From NCBI RefSeq assembly GCF_001455965.1, contig NZ_LKKO01000020.1, forward strand, positions 45,337 to 109,336: a DNA stretch of 64,000 bases, in the 5' to 3' direction. This stretch comes from Methylobacterium sp. GXS13 (GTDB lineage: Bacteria; Pseudomonadota; Alphaproteobacteria; Rhizobiales; Beijerinckiaceae). Below the pieces are notes generated by a model. The model was given only the letters and a program-made list of their open reading frames with translations, had not been told where the DNA came from and ran no database searches. Position 1 is the first letter of the stretch. The number at the start of each line of letters is the position of its first letter. Below, one piece after another: positions 1 to 9,108 of this stretch. The position numbers and the translations under genes are program-made.

Positions 1-72
1 GTGGTGGATTGGGCGTCGGTGCACACCGAGGCGCTGATGACCGAATGGAGACGGCTGAATGAGCGCGGATGA
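1..72 (+). CDS. 3' end of a DUF4160-like protein (partial)
   Basis: Only the last 23 codons lie in the window; the frame opens at base 1 and ends with TGA at 70-72. The visible tail has a tryptophan-rich pattern (W4, W16) with a histidine and acidic residues between, like the C-terminus of DUF4160 proteins. Those small proteins are often encoded just before a DUF2442 gene. The next gene starts at 59 in another frame, so the two overlap by 14 bases and are probably co-translated. The family call is tentative because so little of the protein is visible. Confidence 0.45.
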   Translation: MVDWASVHTEALMTEWRRLNERG

Positions 73-577
73 CATCGTCACCGTCGGGCGGGCGTTGCCG
101 AAGCTGTCCAGCGTCGCACCGGCGGGCGGCGCCTTCGATGTGGTGGTGACTTGGTCCGCCGGCGACCGGATCGGCCGGACGGACAGGGTCGATCTCGCGC
201 CGGTGATCTTCACCTACAAAGTGTTCCGGCCCCTGCGCGACGGTGCGATTCCGTTCGGCGCCGTACGGCTAGGCGCCTGGGGTGCATCGATCGTCTGGGA
301 GGGCGACGAGGACCTCGATATCGGAGCCGAGACGATCGAGGATCTGGCCGCGGCGTCGATGACCAACGCGGAGTTCGCAGATTTTCTGCGGCGCAACCGC
401 CTGACCCTCGACGCGGCGGCGGCCCAACTCGGCATCGCCCGCCGCCGGTTGGCCTACTTCGCCAGGGATCGGGAGATCCCTTGCTACATCGCCCTGGCAT
501 GCCGTCAGCTCGACCGCATGCTGGGACCGCCGATTCCCGGTGATGTCGCCGGACACGCCGCAATCAGCGCCGCCTGA
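59..577 (+). CDS. DUF2442 domain protein with C-terminal helix-turn-helix-like region
   Basis: The 172-residue protein has a DUF2442-type beta-rich domain at about residues 15-95, with the family pattern of a short acidic strand, a phenylalanine/proline 'FRPLRD' segment and a final 'IVWEGDEDLD' stretch. Residues about 105-150 look like a small helix-turn-helix, with the segment LDAAAAQLGIARRRLAYFA resembling the recognition part of XRE-type domains. DUF2442 genes commonly pair with DUF4160 genes, as here, and some pairs behave like toxin-antitoxin modules. A DNA-binding antitoxin role is therefore an inference. The start overlaps the upstream gene. Confidence 0.65.
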   Translation: MSADDIVTVGRALPKLSSVAPAGGAFDVVVTWSAGDRIGRTDRVDLAPVIFTYKVFRPLRDGAIPFGAVRLGAWGASIVWEGDEDLDIGAETIEDLAAASMTNAEFADFLRRNRLTLDAAAAQLGIARRRLAYFARDREIPCYIALACRQLDRMLGPPIPGDVAGHAAISAA

Positions 578-671
578 GGGCGAGCACGCTTACGCTTCGC
601 AGCCTCATTGAAAACCGCCGGCCAAGCCGACATATCGGCCCCGCATTTTCCCCTACGCGGAGGCATTCCCT

Positions 672-2504
672 GTGAGCGAGACGATTGAGCGGCACGAGTT
701 CGGGGCGGAGGTGGGTCGGCTCCTCGATCTCGTTGTGCACGCGCTCTATTCCGACCGCGAGATCTTCCTGCGCGAACTCGTCGCCAACGCCGCCGACGCC
801 ATGGACCGGCGCCGGTTCGAGGCGCTGACCTCGGCGGCGAGCGCCCTGCCGCCGGACGCCAAGGTCCGGATCGTCCCCGACAAGGAGGCGCGCACCCTGA
901 CTGTCTCGGATGCCGGCATCGGCATGACCAAGGAGGATCTGGCGTCCAATCTCGGCACCATCGCCCGATCCGGCACGCGGGCCTTCTCGCAGACGCTGGA
1001 TTCGGCCAAGGCCGAGGACCGCCCGAGCCTGATCGGCCAGTTCGGCGTCGGCTTCTACTCGGCCTTCATGGTCGCCGACCGGGTCACCGCGCCGTCGCGC
1101 CGGGCCGGCAGCGACGAGGCCTGGACCTGGGCCTCCGAAGGCCAGGGCAGCTACACGCTGGAGACCGCGACCCGCGCGGAGCCCGGCACCGACATCGTGC
1201 TGCACCTCAAGGAGGATGCGGACGAGTATCTCGAGCCCTACCGCCTCGATCACCTCGTCCGGAAATGGGCCGACTTCATCACCGTGCCGATCGCCATCGC
1301 CCGCGACGGCAAGGACGAATCCGCCAACCAGGGCACCGCGCTCTGGCGCAAGCCCAAATCCGAGGTGACGGAGGAGCAGTACGAGGCGTTCTACCACGCC
1401 ATCGGCATGAACTTCGACAAGCCCTGGGCGACGCTGCACTGGCGGGCCGAAGGCCAGCTCGAGTTCTCCGCGCTGCTGTTCGTGCCCGGCGCGAAGCCGT
1501 TCCAGGCCCTCGAGAACGACCGGCAGAGCAAGGTCCGCCTGCATGTCCGGCGGATGTTCATCACCGACGAGGCCGAGTTGCTGCCGCCGTGGCTGCGCTT
1601 CGTCCAGGGTGTGGTGGACACCGAGGACCTGCCCCTCAACGTCTCCCGTGAGATGCTTCAATCGACGCCGGCGCTGGCCCGGATCCGCCGCGCGGTCACT
1701 GGCCGTGTCGTCTCCGAGCTGACCACCCGGGCTAAGGATGCCGAGAGCTACCAGACCTTCTGGGAAAATTTCGGCGCGGTGCTTAAGGAAGGCATCTACG
1801 AGGATTTCGAGCGCCGCGGTGAGATCGCGCCCCTGCTGCGCTTCCGCTCCTCGGCGGTCGAGGGCTGGACCTCGCTGCCCGACTACGTGTCGCGCATGAA
1901 GGACGGCCAGGACGCGATCTACTACCTCGTCGCCGACGATGCCGAGGCGCTGAAATCCTCGCCCCAGCTCGAAGGCTTCAGGGCGCGCGGGCTGGAGGTG
2001 CTGCTGCTCTCCGACCACGTCGACGCCTTCTGGCCCGACCAGCTCGGCAGCTTCGAGGAGAAGCCGCTCAAGTCGATCACCAAGGGCGGTCTCGACCTCT
2101 CCAAATTCGCCCCCGAGGGCGAGCAGCCGGACGCGCCGGAGGTCATCGACGCCTTCGTGGCCGCCGTGAAGGCGGCGCTCGGGGCCGAGGTCTCCGACGT
2201 GCGCACCACCGACCGGCTGGTCGATTCGGCCGTGGTGCTCTCTGCCGGCACGGCCGGGCCCGACCTGCAGATGCAGCGCCTGATGCGCCGCGCCGGCCGT
2301 GCCGGCGCCGCCCAGCCGGTGCTGGAGATCAACCCCCGTCACCCGCTGATCCGGGCTCTCGCTGCCGCGTCCGAATCGGAGATCGCGCAGGAGGCCGGCA
2401 CATTGCTCGACCTTGCCCGCATCCAGGACGGCGACAGCCCCCGCGACCCGGCCGGCTTCGCCCGCACGATCGCGGCGGCCCTGGCGGCGGCCAGGGGCGC
2501 CTGA
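672..2504 (+). CDS. htpG: Chaperone HtpG (Hsp90 family)
   Basis: This cytosolic ATP-dependent chaperone has 610 residues, close to the usual bacterial Hsp90 length. The N-terminal GHKL ATPase domain shows the helix with NAADAMD, the DAGIGMT motif and the [18 protein letters not shown]-lid segment. The middle domain carries the conserved arginine region near [11 protein letters not shown], and a dimerisation domain follows. It begins with GTG at 672. The gene stands alone, with a GC-rich hairpin just downstream that could end transcription. No special heat-shock promoter was identified upstream. Confidence 0.97.
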   Translation: MSETIERHEFGAEVGRLLDLVVHALYSDREIFLRELVANAADAMDRRRFEALTSAASALPPDAKVRIVPDKEARTLTVSDAGIGMTKEDLASNLGTIARSGTRAFSQTLDSAKAEDRPSLIGQFGVGFYSAFMVADRVTAPSRRAGSDEAWTWASEGQGSYTLETATRAEPGTDIVLHLKEDADEYLEPYRLDHLVRKWADFITVPIAIARDGKDESANQGTALWRKPKSEVTEEQYEAFYHAIGMNFDKPWATLHWRAEGQLEFSALLFVPGAKPFQALENDRQSKVRLHVRRMFITDEAELLPPWLRFVQGVVDTEDLPLNVSREMLQSTPALARIRRAVTGRVVSELTTRAKDAESYQTFWENFGAVLKEGIYEDFERRGEIAPLLRFRSSAVEGWTSLPDYVSRMKDGQDAIYYLVADDAEALKSSPQLEGFRARGLEVLLLSDHVDAFWPDQLGSFEEKPLKSITKGGLDLSKFAPEGEQPDAPEVIDAFVAAVKAALGAEVSDVRTTDRLVDSAVVLSAGTAGPDLQMQRLMRRAGRAGAAQPVLEINPRHPLIRALAAASESEIAQEAGTLLDLARIQDGDSPRDPAGFARTIAAALAAARGA

Positions 2505-2810
2505 CGCGAGCGATTCGCGCTTGAAGATCGAAGCCGGGCCCGACATGCGCGCCCGGCTTCGACCGGAAAGGTGCTTGCGATCCGCTCAGCGGGGCTCTTC
2601 GCGGGTACGTTGCTGCAACAGGCGGATGTGTGTTCACGCACCTGCGCGTCGAAAGTTTCCAAGTTCGGTTGATCATTCGGAAACGGGAGAGCCATAACTT
2701 CGCCACTGGTCGGGGCCATTCCCCGGCTGGAGGCGCGGGCGCGGTGGGGGCCGCAGGCGTCTAAGCCGATCCCTCTCGTGCGCGCGGCCTGCGCGCCTTA
2801 CGGACGCTGC
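2505..2810. other. Intergenic region between htpG and lptC
   Basis: About 300 bases without a convincing gene. It holds the hairpin at 2529-2561 and a short palindrome, GTTGCTGCAAC, at 2609-2619. Around 2636-2690 there is a slightly AT-richer stretch that could contain the promoter of the lpt genes, but no clear -35/-10 pair was found. Confidence 0.5.
2529..2561 (+). terminator. Hairpin downstream of htpG
   Basis: A perfect 11-bp inverted repeat (2529-2539 and 2551-2561) encloses an 11-base loop, 25 bases past the htpG stop. There is no T-run after it, so it is terminator-like rather than a classical intrinsic terminator. Confidence 0.45.
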
Positions 2811-3530
2811 ATGAACCCGGTCGAGGCTTCAGCCGGCAACGGACAGGCGGTCGCGGCAGCGCGCACGCGGGCTCACGCCCGGGCGTACCGCCACAGCGGT
2901 CGCGTGCGCACCATGCGTCGCCTCATCCCGGTGGCGGCCGGGGGCGCGGTGGCGTTGCTGCTCGCCTACCTGTTCAATCCCTTCGCTGCGAGCCTGCCGG
3001 GCGTGTCGGTCGGCCCGGTGACGGTGGCCGGCTCCAAGGTCCGTATGGAGAGCCCCCGGCTCGCGGGCTTCCGCCAGGGCAACCGCGGCTACGAGGTGAC
3101 GGCCGACGCCGCCCTTCAGGACGTGCGCAAACCGAGCCTGATCGAGCTGGAGCGGATGCGCGGCCACCTCGCCACCGACGACCAGGGCGGCATGGCCCAG
3201 CTCTCGGCCGCGTCCGGCCTGTTCGACACCGCCCGCGAGGCGCTGGACCTGAAGGACGACATCCGGATTTGGACCGACAAGGGCGAGGAGGCGCGCCTGC
3301 GCTCGGCGGCCGTGGTATTCAAGACCGGTTCCGTAAGCTCTCAGGAGCCAGTCACGGTCTCGACCCCCCGCGCCACCGTGAATGCCAACGCCCTCGACGT
3401 GGTCGAGAACGGTAAGCGGATCTCGTTCGTCGGCAACGTCCACGTGGTGATCGTGAGCGACGACCAGGCCGACAAGGCGCCACCGCGCATCCTGACATCG
3501 AACGCCGACCCGGTGGAAGGCAGCCGATGA
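2811..3530 (+). CDS. lptC: LPS export ABC transporter periplasmic protein LptC
   Basis: The product links the inner-membrane LptB2FG transporter to periplasmic LptA during lipopolysaccharide transport. It has a basic N-terminus, one membrane helix at about residues 37-55, and a beta-jellyroll domain (YrbK/LptC type) rich in alternating hydrophobic strands. The ATG at 2811 was chosen; a GTG at 2778 would add 11 residues. The end overlaps lptA by four bases (ATGA). The order lptC-lptA-lptB strongly supports the call, since LptC proteins diverge greatly in sequence. Confidence 0.85.
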   Translation: MNPVEASAGNGQAVAAARTRAHARAYRHSGRVRTMRRLIPVAAGGAVALLLAYLFNPFAASLPGVSVGPVTVAGSKVRMESPRLAGFRQGNRGYEVTADAALQDVRKPSLIELERMRGHLATDDQGGMAQLSAASGLFDTAREALDLKDDIRIWTDKGEEARLRSAAVVFKTGSVSSQEPVTVSTPRATVNANALDVVENGKRISFVGNVHVVIVSDDQADKAPPRILTSNADPVEGSR

Positions 3531-4201
3531 GTGCGCGCGCAACGCTTTGCGCGGCCCTCGCCGCCTGCCTCGCGCTCGCCGGCCGGGCGCTCGCCGAGAA
3601 GCCGGCAAAGAAGGATTCACCCTTCGGCAATATCGGCGGCGGCGGCAAGGATCCGATCAAGATCGACGCCGACCGGCTCGACGTGTTCGATCGGGAGAAC
3701 CGCGCGGTATTCGTCGGTAACGTCGTGGCCGTCCAGGGCGAGAGCACGATCCGCTGCTCAACCATGACCGTCTATTACAAGCGCGGCAAAGACGGTGCCG
3801 GCAAGAGTTCCGCGAGCAAGGACGCAGAGGCCAAGACCGCAGACGGCGACGAGGCGCCGGCGCCGAAAAATCCGGCCGAGAACGGCATCCAGAAGGTCGA
3901 TTGCGCGGGCCCGGTCACGGTGGTCCAGAAGGATCAGGTCGCCACCGGCGACCACGCGGTGTTCGACCAGGATGCAAAGCGGATCGTGCTCACCGGCAAC
4001 GTCGTGCTGAGCCAGTGCCAGAACGTCACCCGCGGCCAGCGGTTGGTCTACGATATGGGCACCGGACGGGCGAACATGGACCCGGTGGCGGGTGGGCGTG
4101 TCTCGGCCCTCTTCGTGCCCGGCGAGAAGGCCGACGCGAAGGATGGCAAGCCGAAGGGCTGCGCGCAGCCGCCCGTCAAGCCGCGGGCGCAGGTCAATTG
4201 A
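3527..4201 (+). CDS. lptA: Lipopolysaccharide transport periplasmic protein LptA
   Basis: This periplasmic bridge protein carries LPS between LptC and LptD. A signal peptide covers about residues 1-23, with likely cleavage after ALA. The OstA-like beta-jellyroll follows, with DPIKIDADRLDVFDRENRAVFVGNV and a second repeat-like GNVVLSQCQN strand; a charged, low-complexity stretch near residues 90-115 interrupts the domain. The gene overlaps lptC by four bases, and its stop overlaps the TTG start proposed for lptB, as expected in a tight lpt operon. Confidence 0.92.
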   Translation: MSARATLCAALAACLALAGRALAEKPAKKDSPFGNIGGGGKDPIKIDADRLDVFDRENRAVFVGNVVAVQGESTIRCSTMTVYYKRGKDGAGKSSASKDAEAKTADGDEAPAPKNPAENGIQKVDCAGPVTVVQKDQVATGDHAVFDQDAKRIVLTGNVVLSQCQNVTRGQRLVYDMGTGRANMDPVAGGRVSALFVPGEKADAKDGKPKGCAQPPVKPRAQVN

Positions 4202-5058
4202 GCGACGCGGTCGCTTTCCGGGCGGAGCCGCAGGATGCGGCGGCCCGCCCGACGCTCCTCGGCCGCATGTTCGGCCGGCGCGCCCGCCCGCCCCTCGTTG
4301 ACGCGGACGAGGCTGCGGCCACCGAAGAGGGTGGTCCCGGCATCCTGAGCGTGCGTGGCTTGCGCAAGAGCTACGGCGCCCGCACCGTTGTGCACGAAGC
4401 GGGGCTGACAGTGCGCACCGGCGAGGCCGTGGGTCTGCTCGGCCCGAATGGCGCCGGCAAGACCACGATTTTCTACATGATCACCGGGCTGGTGGTGGCT
4501 GATCGCGGCCACATCACCCTGGACGGCCTGCCGATCACCCACCTGCCTATGTACCAGCGCGCGCGGCTCGGCATCGGCTACCTGCCGCAGGAAGCTTCGA
4601 TCTTCCGGGGGCTGACCGTCGAAGATAACATCCGCGCCGTGCTTGAGGTGGCTGAGCCAGACCGCAAGGAGCGCGCACGCAAGCTCGATTCATTGCTTGA
4701 GGAATTCGACATCGCGCGCCTGCGCAAGTCGCCCTCAATCGCGCTGTCGGGCGGCGAGCGGCGGCGCTGCGAGATCGCCCGGGCACTCGCCTCCTCGCCG
4801 ACCTTCATGCTCCTGGACGAGCCCTTCGCGGGCATCGACCCGATCGCGGTGGGCGACATTCAGGATCTGGTCAAACATCTCAAGCAGCGCGGCATCGGCG
4901 TGCTGATCACAGACCATAACGTGCGCGAAACCCTGGGCCTGATTGATCGCGCCTACATCGCCCATTCCGGTCGTATCCTCACCGAGGGTACCCCGGAGGA
5001 GATCGTCGCCAACCCGGATGCGCGGCGGTTGTATTTGGGTGAGGATTTCCGGCTCTGA
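4198..5058 (+). CDS. lptB: LPS export ABC transporter ATP-binding protein LptB
   Basis: This is the cytoplasmic ATPase that powers LPS extraction from the inner membrane. It has Walker A GPNGAGKTT, the Q-loop at YLPQEASIF, signature LSGGERRRCEIARAL, Walker B FMLLDEPFAGIDP and the switch histidine in ITDHNVRE, all typical of LptB. The proposed start is TTG at 4198, which overlaps the lptA stop and gives 286 residues. This adds a basic N-terminal extension of about 45 residues before the ABC domain. ATG at 4267 is an alternative start. Confidence 0.95.
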   Translation: MSDAVAFRAEPQDAAARPTLLGRMFGRRARPPLVDADEAAATEEGGPGILSVRGLRKSYGARTVVHEAGLTVRTGEAVGLLGPNGAGKTTIFYMITGLVVADRGHITLDGLPITHLPMYQRARLGIGYLPQEASIFRGLTVEDNIRAVLEVAEPDRKERARKLDSLLEEFDIARLRKSPSIALSGGERRRCEIARALASSPTFMLLDEPFAGIDPIAVGDIQDLVKHLKQRGIGVLITDHNVRETLGLIDRAYIAHSGRILTEGTPEEIVANPDARRLYLGEDFRL

Positions 5059-5095
5059 CGTCGTAGGAGTTCCATCGCGCGTCAGGCGCGTGGCC

Positions 5096-6247
5096 TCACC
5101 CCTTCCAATTCTTCAGCGCTGCGAACGGGCTGTCTGCCTCCGGGGGCTTGTCCGGGTTCAGCACCGGCTCGATCTGTGCGATCGCATCGGCCATCGAAAA
5201 GGCCGAGCCGCTTTGAAGCCGGCCGCCGGCGGCGTCGCGGTGGCCGCCGCCGCGGAACAGGCGGGCGCCGTCGAGGGCCGTGCCGTCGTTGGAGCGGAAC
5301 GACAGCGTGCCCATCCGCTGCACGTTGACGACGCGCTTGGCCCGGCCCGCATCCATGATGAGGTCGGAGACCCGCTGGAAAGTCCCCGAATCAAGGGCGA
5401 AGGACAGGAGCGTGCCGTCCTTCAGTGGACGGAACAGAGCGTCGGAGCGAGCGAGCGCCCGGGCGAGCCGCATGCGCGTCGTGAGCGCCCGGTCGTCGTC
5501 CGGCGCGTCGCGGAGAAGGGTCTCGGTCACGTCGGAGCGGAACGCAAGGGCTTGCCGCTCCAGATCGGCTGGCCGTGCACCCTCCCGCAATGCCGCAGCG
5601 GCGGCCAGCAGCAGGCCGGACATGAAGGCCTCATGCCAGGGATGGCCGACCGGTACGAAGCTCGACACGCTCTCCCAGAACAGTTCGTCGAGCGCCAAGC
5701 CTCCCGCGAAGGCCGGGCTGTCCTTGCGCCAGAGGTCCACCGCGTCGATCGCGGCCAGCAAGGCGGTGAGGTCGGTCGCGGGCTCGCGGGTGGCGAACAG
5801 GGCCCGGTGATCGAAGGTCATCCGGGTGGCGCAGACGTTTTCGTCGATCAGCACAGTGCAGTCCGGATCGCCGAGGTCAATCCGGTTCAGACCGGCCCGC
5901 TCCGGATCGGCCACCGGCTCCAGGCCCTGGCGGCGCAACTGGTCCAACGAGGAGGCGTGGTGATCGAGGACCACGAGCCGGTGCTTCCGGCCGTCCTCGC
6001 GGCGGCGGTTCATGGCGGCAAATTTCTTCAGGCCCGCGATGGTCTGCTCCTCCAGCCCGAGATCGGTCATGAGCAGGATCTCGCTCTCTCCCGCCCGGGC
6101 CAGGCGCTTCGTCTCGTCCTCGAAGACCGGACCAACATCGCTGTAGCGCGGCACGTGGACCACGCGCTCGGCCGCCTTGCAGGCGGCGGCAACCGTGGCG
6201 GCGCCGTAGCCGTCGAGGTCGTGGTGGGTGATCTGGATCAGGCGCAC
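5096..6247 (-). CDS. DHH/DHHA1 family phosphoesterase
   Basis: The 383-residue protein has the metal-binding motifs of the DHH superfamily: HHDLDGYG at residues 8-15, an aspartate in LLMTDLG, and the DHH signature in VVLDHHAS near residue 95. The C-terminal DHHA1 domain ends with the substrate-binding GGGHRDAAGG motif. Relatives include NrnA-type nanoRNases, pAp phosphatases and RecJ-like exonucleases. The substrate cannot be told from sequence. It is convergent with lptB and lies alone on the minus strand. Confidence 0.85.
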   Translation of the reverse strand: MRLIQITHHDLDGYGAATVAAACKAAERVVHVPRYSDVGPVFEDETKRLARAGESEILLMTDLGLEEQTIAGLKKFAAMNRRREDGRKHRLVVLDHHASSLDQLRRQGLEPVADPERAGLNRIDLGDPDCTVLIDENVCATRMTFDHRALFATREPATDLTALLAAIDAVDLWRKDSPAFAGGLALDELFWESVSSFVPVGHPWHEAFMSGLLLAAAAALREGARPADLERQALAFRSDVTETLLRDAPDDDRALTTRMRLARALARSDALFRPLKDGTLLSFALDSGTFQRVSDLIMDAGRAKRVVNVQRMGTLSFRSNDGTALDGARLFRGGGHRDAAGGRLQSGSAFSMADAIAQIEPVLNPDKPPEADSPFAALKNWKG

Positions 6248-6447
6248 GCGGGGCGGTCTCGGTCGGTGACGGGTGCGAGGGGTCTACGACGCCCGGCGCC
6301 GCGACGCGAGGGGGCGGTGTGTCAGCCAGCAGCTTCCCCTCGACGGCATTCGATGCAGAATAATGCCCGGGCCCCGTGAGTCGCGAGACGCATGGTTGGA
6401 CCCGCAGCACCATGAAGAGTGCGCGCCAGCTAAAATGGGAGGACGCA

Positions 6448-7761
6448 ATGGCCACGGCTGCAACGCCGCGCGTGAAGCGCATCCAGACGATCTCACTCAC
6501 CCTGCTGGTGACGGCCGGGGTGGTCAATTACGTCGATCGCGCCACCCTGGCAGTGGCCAACCCACTGATCCGTCAGGATCTCGGCCTGTCGATCCCCGAT
6601 ATGGGTCTGCTGCTATCGGCGTTCCTGTGGGCCTACGCCTTCGCGCAGCTTCCGGCCGGTGCCCTGGCCGATAGGCTGGGACCGCGCCTGACGCTGACTA
6701 TCGGACTGAGTTGCTGGTCACTCGGCCAGATGCTCGGCGGTGCCGTGACCTCGTTCTGGCAATTCGTGGGCGCGCGCATCGTGCTCGGCCTCGGCGAGGC
6801 GCCGCATTTCCCGACCTGCGCCCGGGTCTCGCGCGACTGGTTCAACATCCGCGAGCGCGGCACCGCCACGGGCATCTGGAACTGCGCCTCCTCGCTCGGC
6901 ACCTTCCTGGCCCTGCCGCTGCTGACCTTCCTGATGGTCAGTTTCGGCTGGCGGGCCATGTTCATCATCATGGGCGCAGTCGGGCTGGTGCTTGCCGGAA
7001 TCGTCTACCTGGTGTTCCGCAACCCGCCCGAGGTGACCCTCACCCCGGCCGAGCGCGCCTTTCTGGAGGAGGGTGACGCGCCCAACACCGACCGACGCGT
7101 CACTTGGAAGGCGTGGAAGCGGCTGTTCCGCTACCGGACCAGCTGGGGCATGATCATGGGGTATTTCGGCTGCATCTACATGACCTGGCTCTACACCGCC
7201 TGGCTGCCGAGCTACCTCGAGATCGAGCGGCACTTCACCCTGCAGAAGACCGGGATCATCGGGGCGATCCCGTTCGCGTTCGGGGTGATCGGCGGGGTTC
7301 TAGGCGGCCGGATCGTCGACATCCTGGTCCGGCGCGGGATCGATCCGATCCGCAGTCGCAAGATCCCGATGGTGCTGGGCCTGCTGGCGACCGCAGCCTG
7401 CACGGTGGTGGCCGCGCTGACGCCGAGCGATACGCTCGCCATGGCGTGCATCTCGGCGTCGCTGTTCCTGGTTTATGTCAGCTCGTCGGCCGCCTGGGCG
7501 ATGGCCTCCGTGGCGGCGCCGGCCAACGCCACCGCCTCGCTCGGGGCCATGCAGAATTTCGGCGGCTATATCGGCGGTGCCCTGGCCCCAATGGTGACCG
7601 GCTTCATCGTCGGCGGCACGGGTCATTTTTCCATGGCGTTCATCACCGGCGCGGGGATCGCCGTGGTGGCGGCCCTTGGATACTGGGTGTTGATCCAGGA
7701 CCCGATCGCCGCGCAGGCGCCCACCGAGCCCTTCGCCGCCGGCCTCACCCCCGCCGAGTAA
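6448..7761 (+). CDS. MFS transporter, anion:cation symporter type
   Basis: This inner-membrane permease has about 437 residues and 12 predicted helices. The N-terminal helix carries VVNYVDRATLAVANP, and the loop after helix 2 has the MFS motif ADRLGPRL. Both are typical of the ACS group (hexuronate, galactonate or phthalate carriers). ATG at 6448 is chosen because a good ribosome site (GGGAGGA) lies just before it. No catabolic gene is adjacent, so the substrate is unknown. Confidence 0.8.
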   Translation: MATAATPRVKRIQTISLTLLVTAGVVNYVDRATLAVANPLIRQDLGLSIPDMGLLLSAFLWAYAFAQLPAGALADRLGPRLTLTIGLSCWSLGQMLGGAVTSFWQFVGARIVLGLGEAPHFPTCARVSRDWFNIRERGTATGIWNCASSLGTFLALPLLTFLMVSFGWRAMFIIMGAVGLVLAGIVYLVFRNPPEVTLTPAERAFLEEGDAPNTDRRVTWKAWKRLFRYRTSWGMIMGYFGCIYMTWLYTAWLPSYLEIERHFTLQKTGIIGAIPFAFGVIGGVLGGRIVDILVRRGIDPIRSRKIPMVLGLLATAACTVVAALTPSDTLAMACISASLFLVYVSSSAAWAMASVAAPANATASLGAMQNFGGYIGGALAPMVTGFIVGGTGHFSMAFITGAGIAVVAALGYWVLIQDPIAAQAPTEPFAAGLTPAE

Positions 7762-7810
7762 GCTGAACGGATCCGCATTCAGCAGCAAGCACGTGCAGCG
7801 CGACGCTTTT

Positions 7811-7926
7811 TCCCCCCCCCCCTTGTAGGGAGGGGTTATAGGGGTGGGGGTGGTGCAGGATCGAGCCTGACGGTGCCTTCTGAGCCACCCCCACCTCCAA
7901 CTCCTCCCCGCAGGGGGGGGGGGAGC
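7811..7926. repeat. Palindromic repeat with C11 and G11 ends
   Basis: A long imperfect palindrome fills the gap between the MFS gene and a glycosyltransferase gene. The left arm begins with 11 C residues (7812-7822) and includes GGGGTGGGGGTGG. The right arm starts with CCACCCCCACC and ends with 11 G residues (7913-7923). The outline resembles REP-like elements common in alphaproteobacterial gaps. It may also act as a transcription end for both convergent genes. Confidence 0.65.
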
Positions 7927-7978
7927 GCGTTCCGCCGTCCACAAACCGATGTGTCACATCGTAGCCGAGTAGGCGAAC

Positions 7979-9106
7979 TCAGCCGCGCAGATGCGGAACC
8001 GGCGCGTGAAGGTCCCGCGCCGGAATCCGGGCTCGGAAGTTGCGGCGCATCAGGTCGACGAAGGTGGCGGCCGGGCCGTCCCAATCGTGGCGGGCGGCGT
8101 GCGCTCTCGCGGCGCCCGCGTCGAAGGGCAGGCGCCCGTCGATCGCCGCGCGCATCAGCTCGGCCAGCCGCTCGACCCGGTCCGGGGCGTCGGGATCGAA
8201 ATAGCTTGCCGCATTGCCGCCCGCTTCTGGGATCGCGGTCAGGCTCGAGGCGATCACCGGGGTGCCGCGCGCGAGGCTGTCGAGCACCGGGATGCCCCAG
8301 CCCTCGCCGCGGCTCGGGAAGACCAGGGCGGCGGCCCGGCCGTAGAGATCGGACAGGCCGTTATCGTCGATGCCGGCGATGTGCACCGCATCCGGGGTCC
8401 GGGTCAGGCGGTCGAGGGTCTCGGGCCGCTCGCCGTCGCCCTTGCCGACCACGATCAGCCGGGCTGCGCCCGCGGGCAGGCGCGCGAAGGCCTCGAGCAC
8501 GAGGCCGAGATTCTTGCGGGGCTCCAGGCGGCCGACCATCAGCAGGTACGGGCGCCCGTCCGCCAGCGGGCTCCGCTCGGCCGAGGCCCTGGGCGGGGTC
8601 GAACCGCAGCGCACCTCGGCGATCCGCTCGCGCTCGATGCCGTAGACCTTGGCGATGGAATCGCGGCTGTAGTCGGAGATGGTCAGGACCAGCTTGGCCC
8701 GTTTGGCCGAGAGCCGAGTGAGGACGCGGTTCCGCCAGCGCATCCGCCAGGAAAAGAACTCGGGGTGGGTTTCGAACAGGATGTCGTGGACCACCACCAC
8801 CTGCCGGTTCCCCGGCACCAGCGGCGGGGCGATGTAGGTGGTGAGCAGGGTGTCGAGCCGGTCGCGGAAGACCAGCCAGGGCCAGATCGCGAGCAGGCGG
8901 ACGCTCGCCGGCACCCGCGGTAGCCGCTGGTGCTCGATATTGGGCCCCGAGACGATCCGTGCGCAGGCCTCCGGGTCGCCGGAATAGACCACGTAGGTCG
9001 CGTCCGGATGGCGGGCGGCGGCCCGCCCGATGATGTTCACGAGCCAAGTGCGGCTGCCCTGGGGCTTGCCGGTCAGCACGTGCGCGTCGATGCCGATGCG
9101 AAGCAT
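7979..9106 (-). CDS. Glycosyltransferase family 4 (group 1)
   Basis: The 375-residue protein has the GT-B fold. The C-terminal nucleotide-sugar domain includes VGRLEPRKNLGLVLEAFARL and the motif FPSRGEGWGIPVLDSLARG, a form of the EX7E motif. A retaining mannosyl- or glucosyl-transferase role on the cytoplasmic face is likely. It is the last gene of the run flippase, GT2, beta-helix protein and GT4, two bases after the beta-helix gene, so it probably adds a sugar to the exopolysaccharide repeat unit. Confidence 0.88.
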   Translation of the reverse strand: MLRIGIDAHVLTGKPQGSRTWLVNIIGRAAARHPDATYVVYSGDPEACARIVSGPNIEHQRLPRVPASVRLLAIWPWLVFRDRLDTLLTTYIAPPLVPGNRQVVVVHDILFETHPEFFSWRMRWRNRVLTRLSAKRAKLVLTISDYSRDSIAKVYGIERERIAEVRCGSTPPRASAERSPLADGRPYLLMVGRLEPRKNLGLVLEAFARLPAGAARLIVVGKGDGERPETLDRLTRTPDAVHIAGIDDNGLSDLYGRAAALVFPSRGEGWGIPVLDSLARGTPVIASSLTAIPEAGGNAASYFDPDAPDRVERLAELMRAAIDGRLPFDAGAARAHAARHDWDGPAATFVDLMRRNFRARIPARDLHAPVPHLRG

Positions 9107-9108
9107 GG

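Noticed and set aside
564..2546. A long open frame on the minus strand opposite htpG
   Set aside because: It is a shadow of the conserved htpG frame in GC-rich DNA. Its translation is low in motifs and no ribosome site or family is seen.
4943..6379. A long plus-strand frame opposite the DHH phosphoesterase
   Set aside because: The DHH motifs on the minus strand are unmistakable; the opposite frame shows antisense composition.
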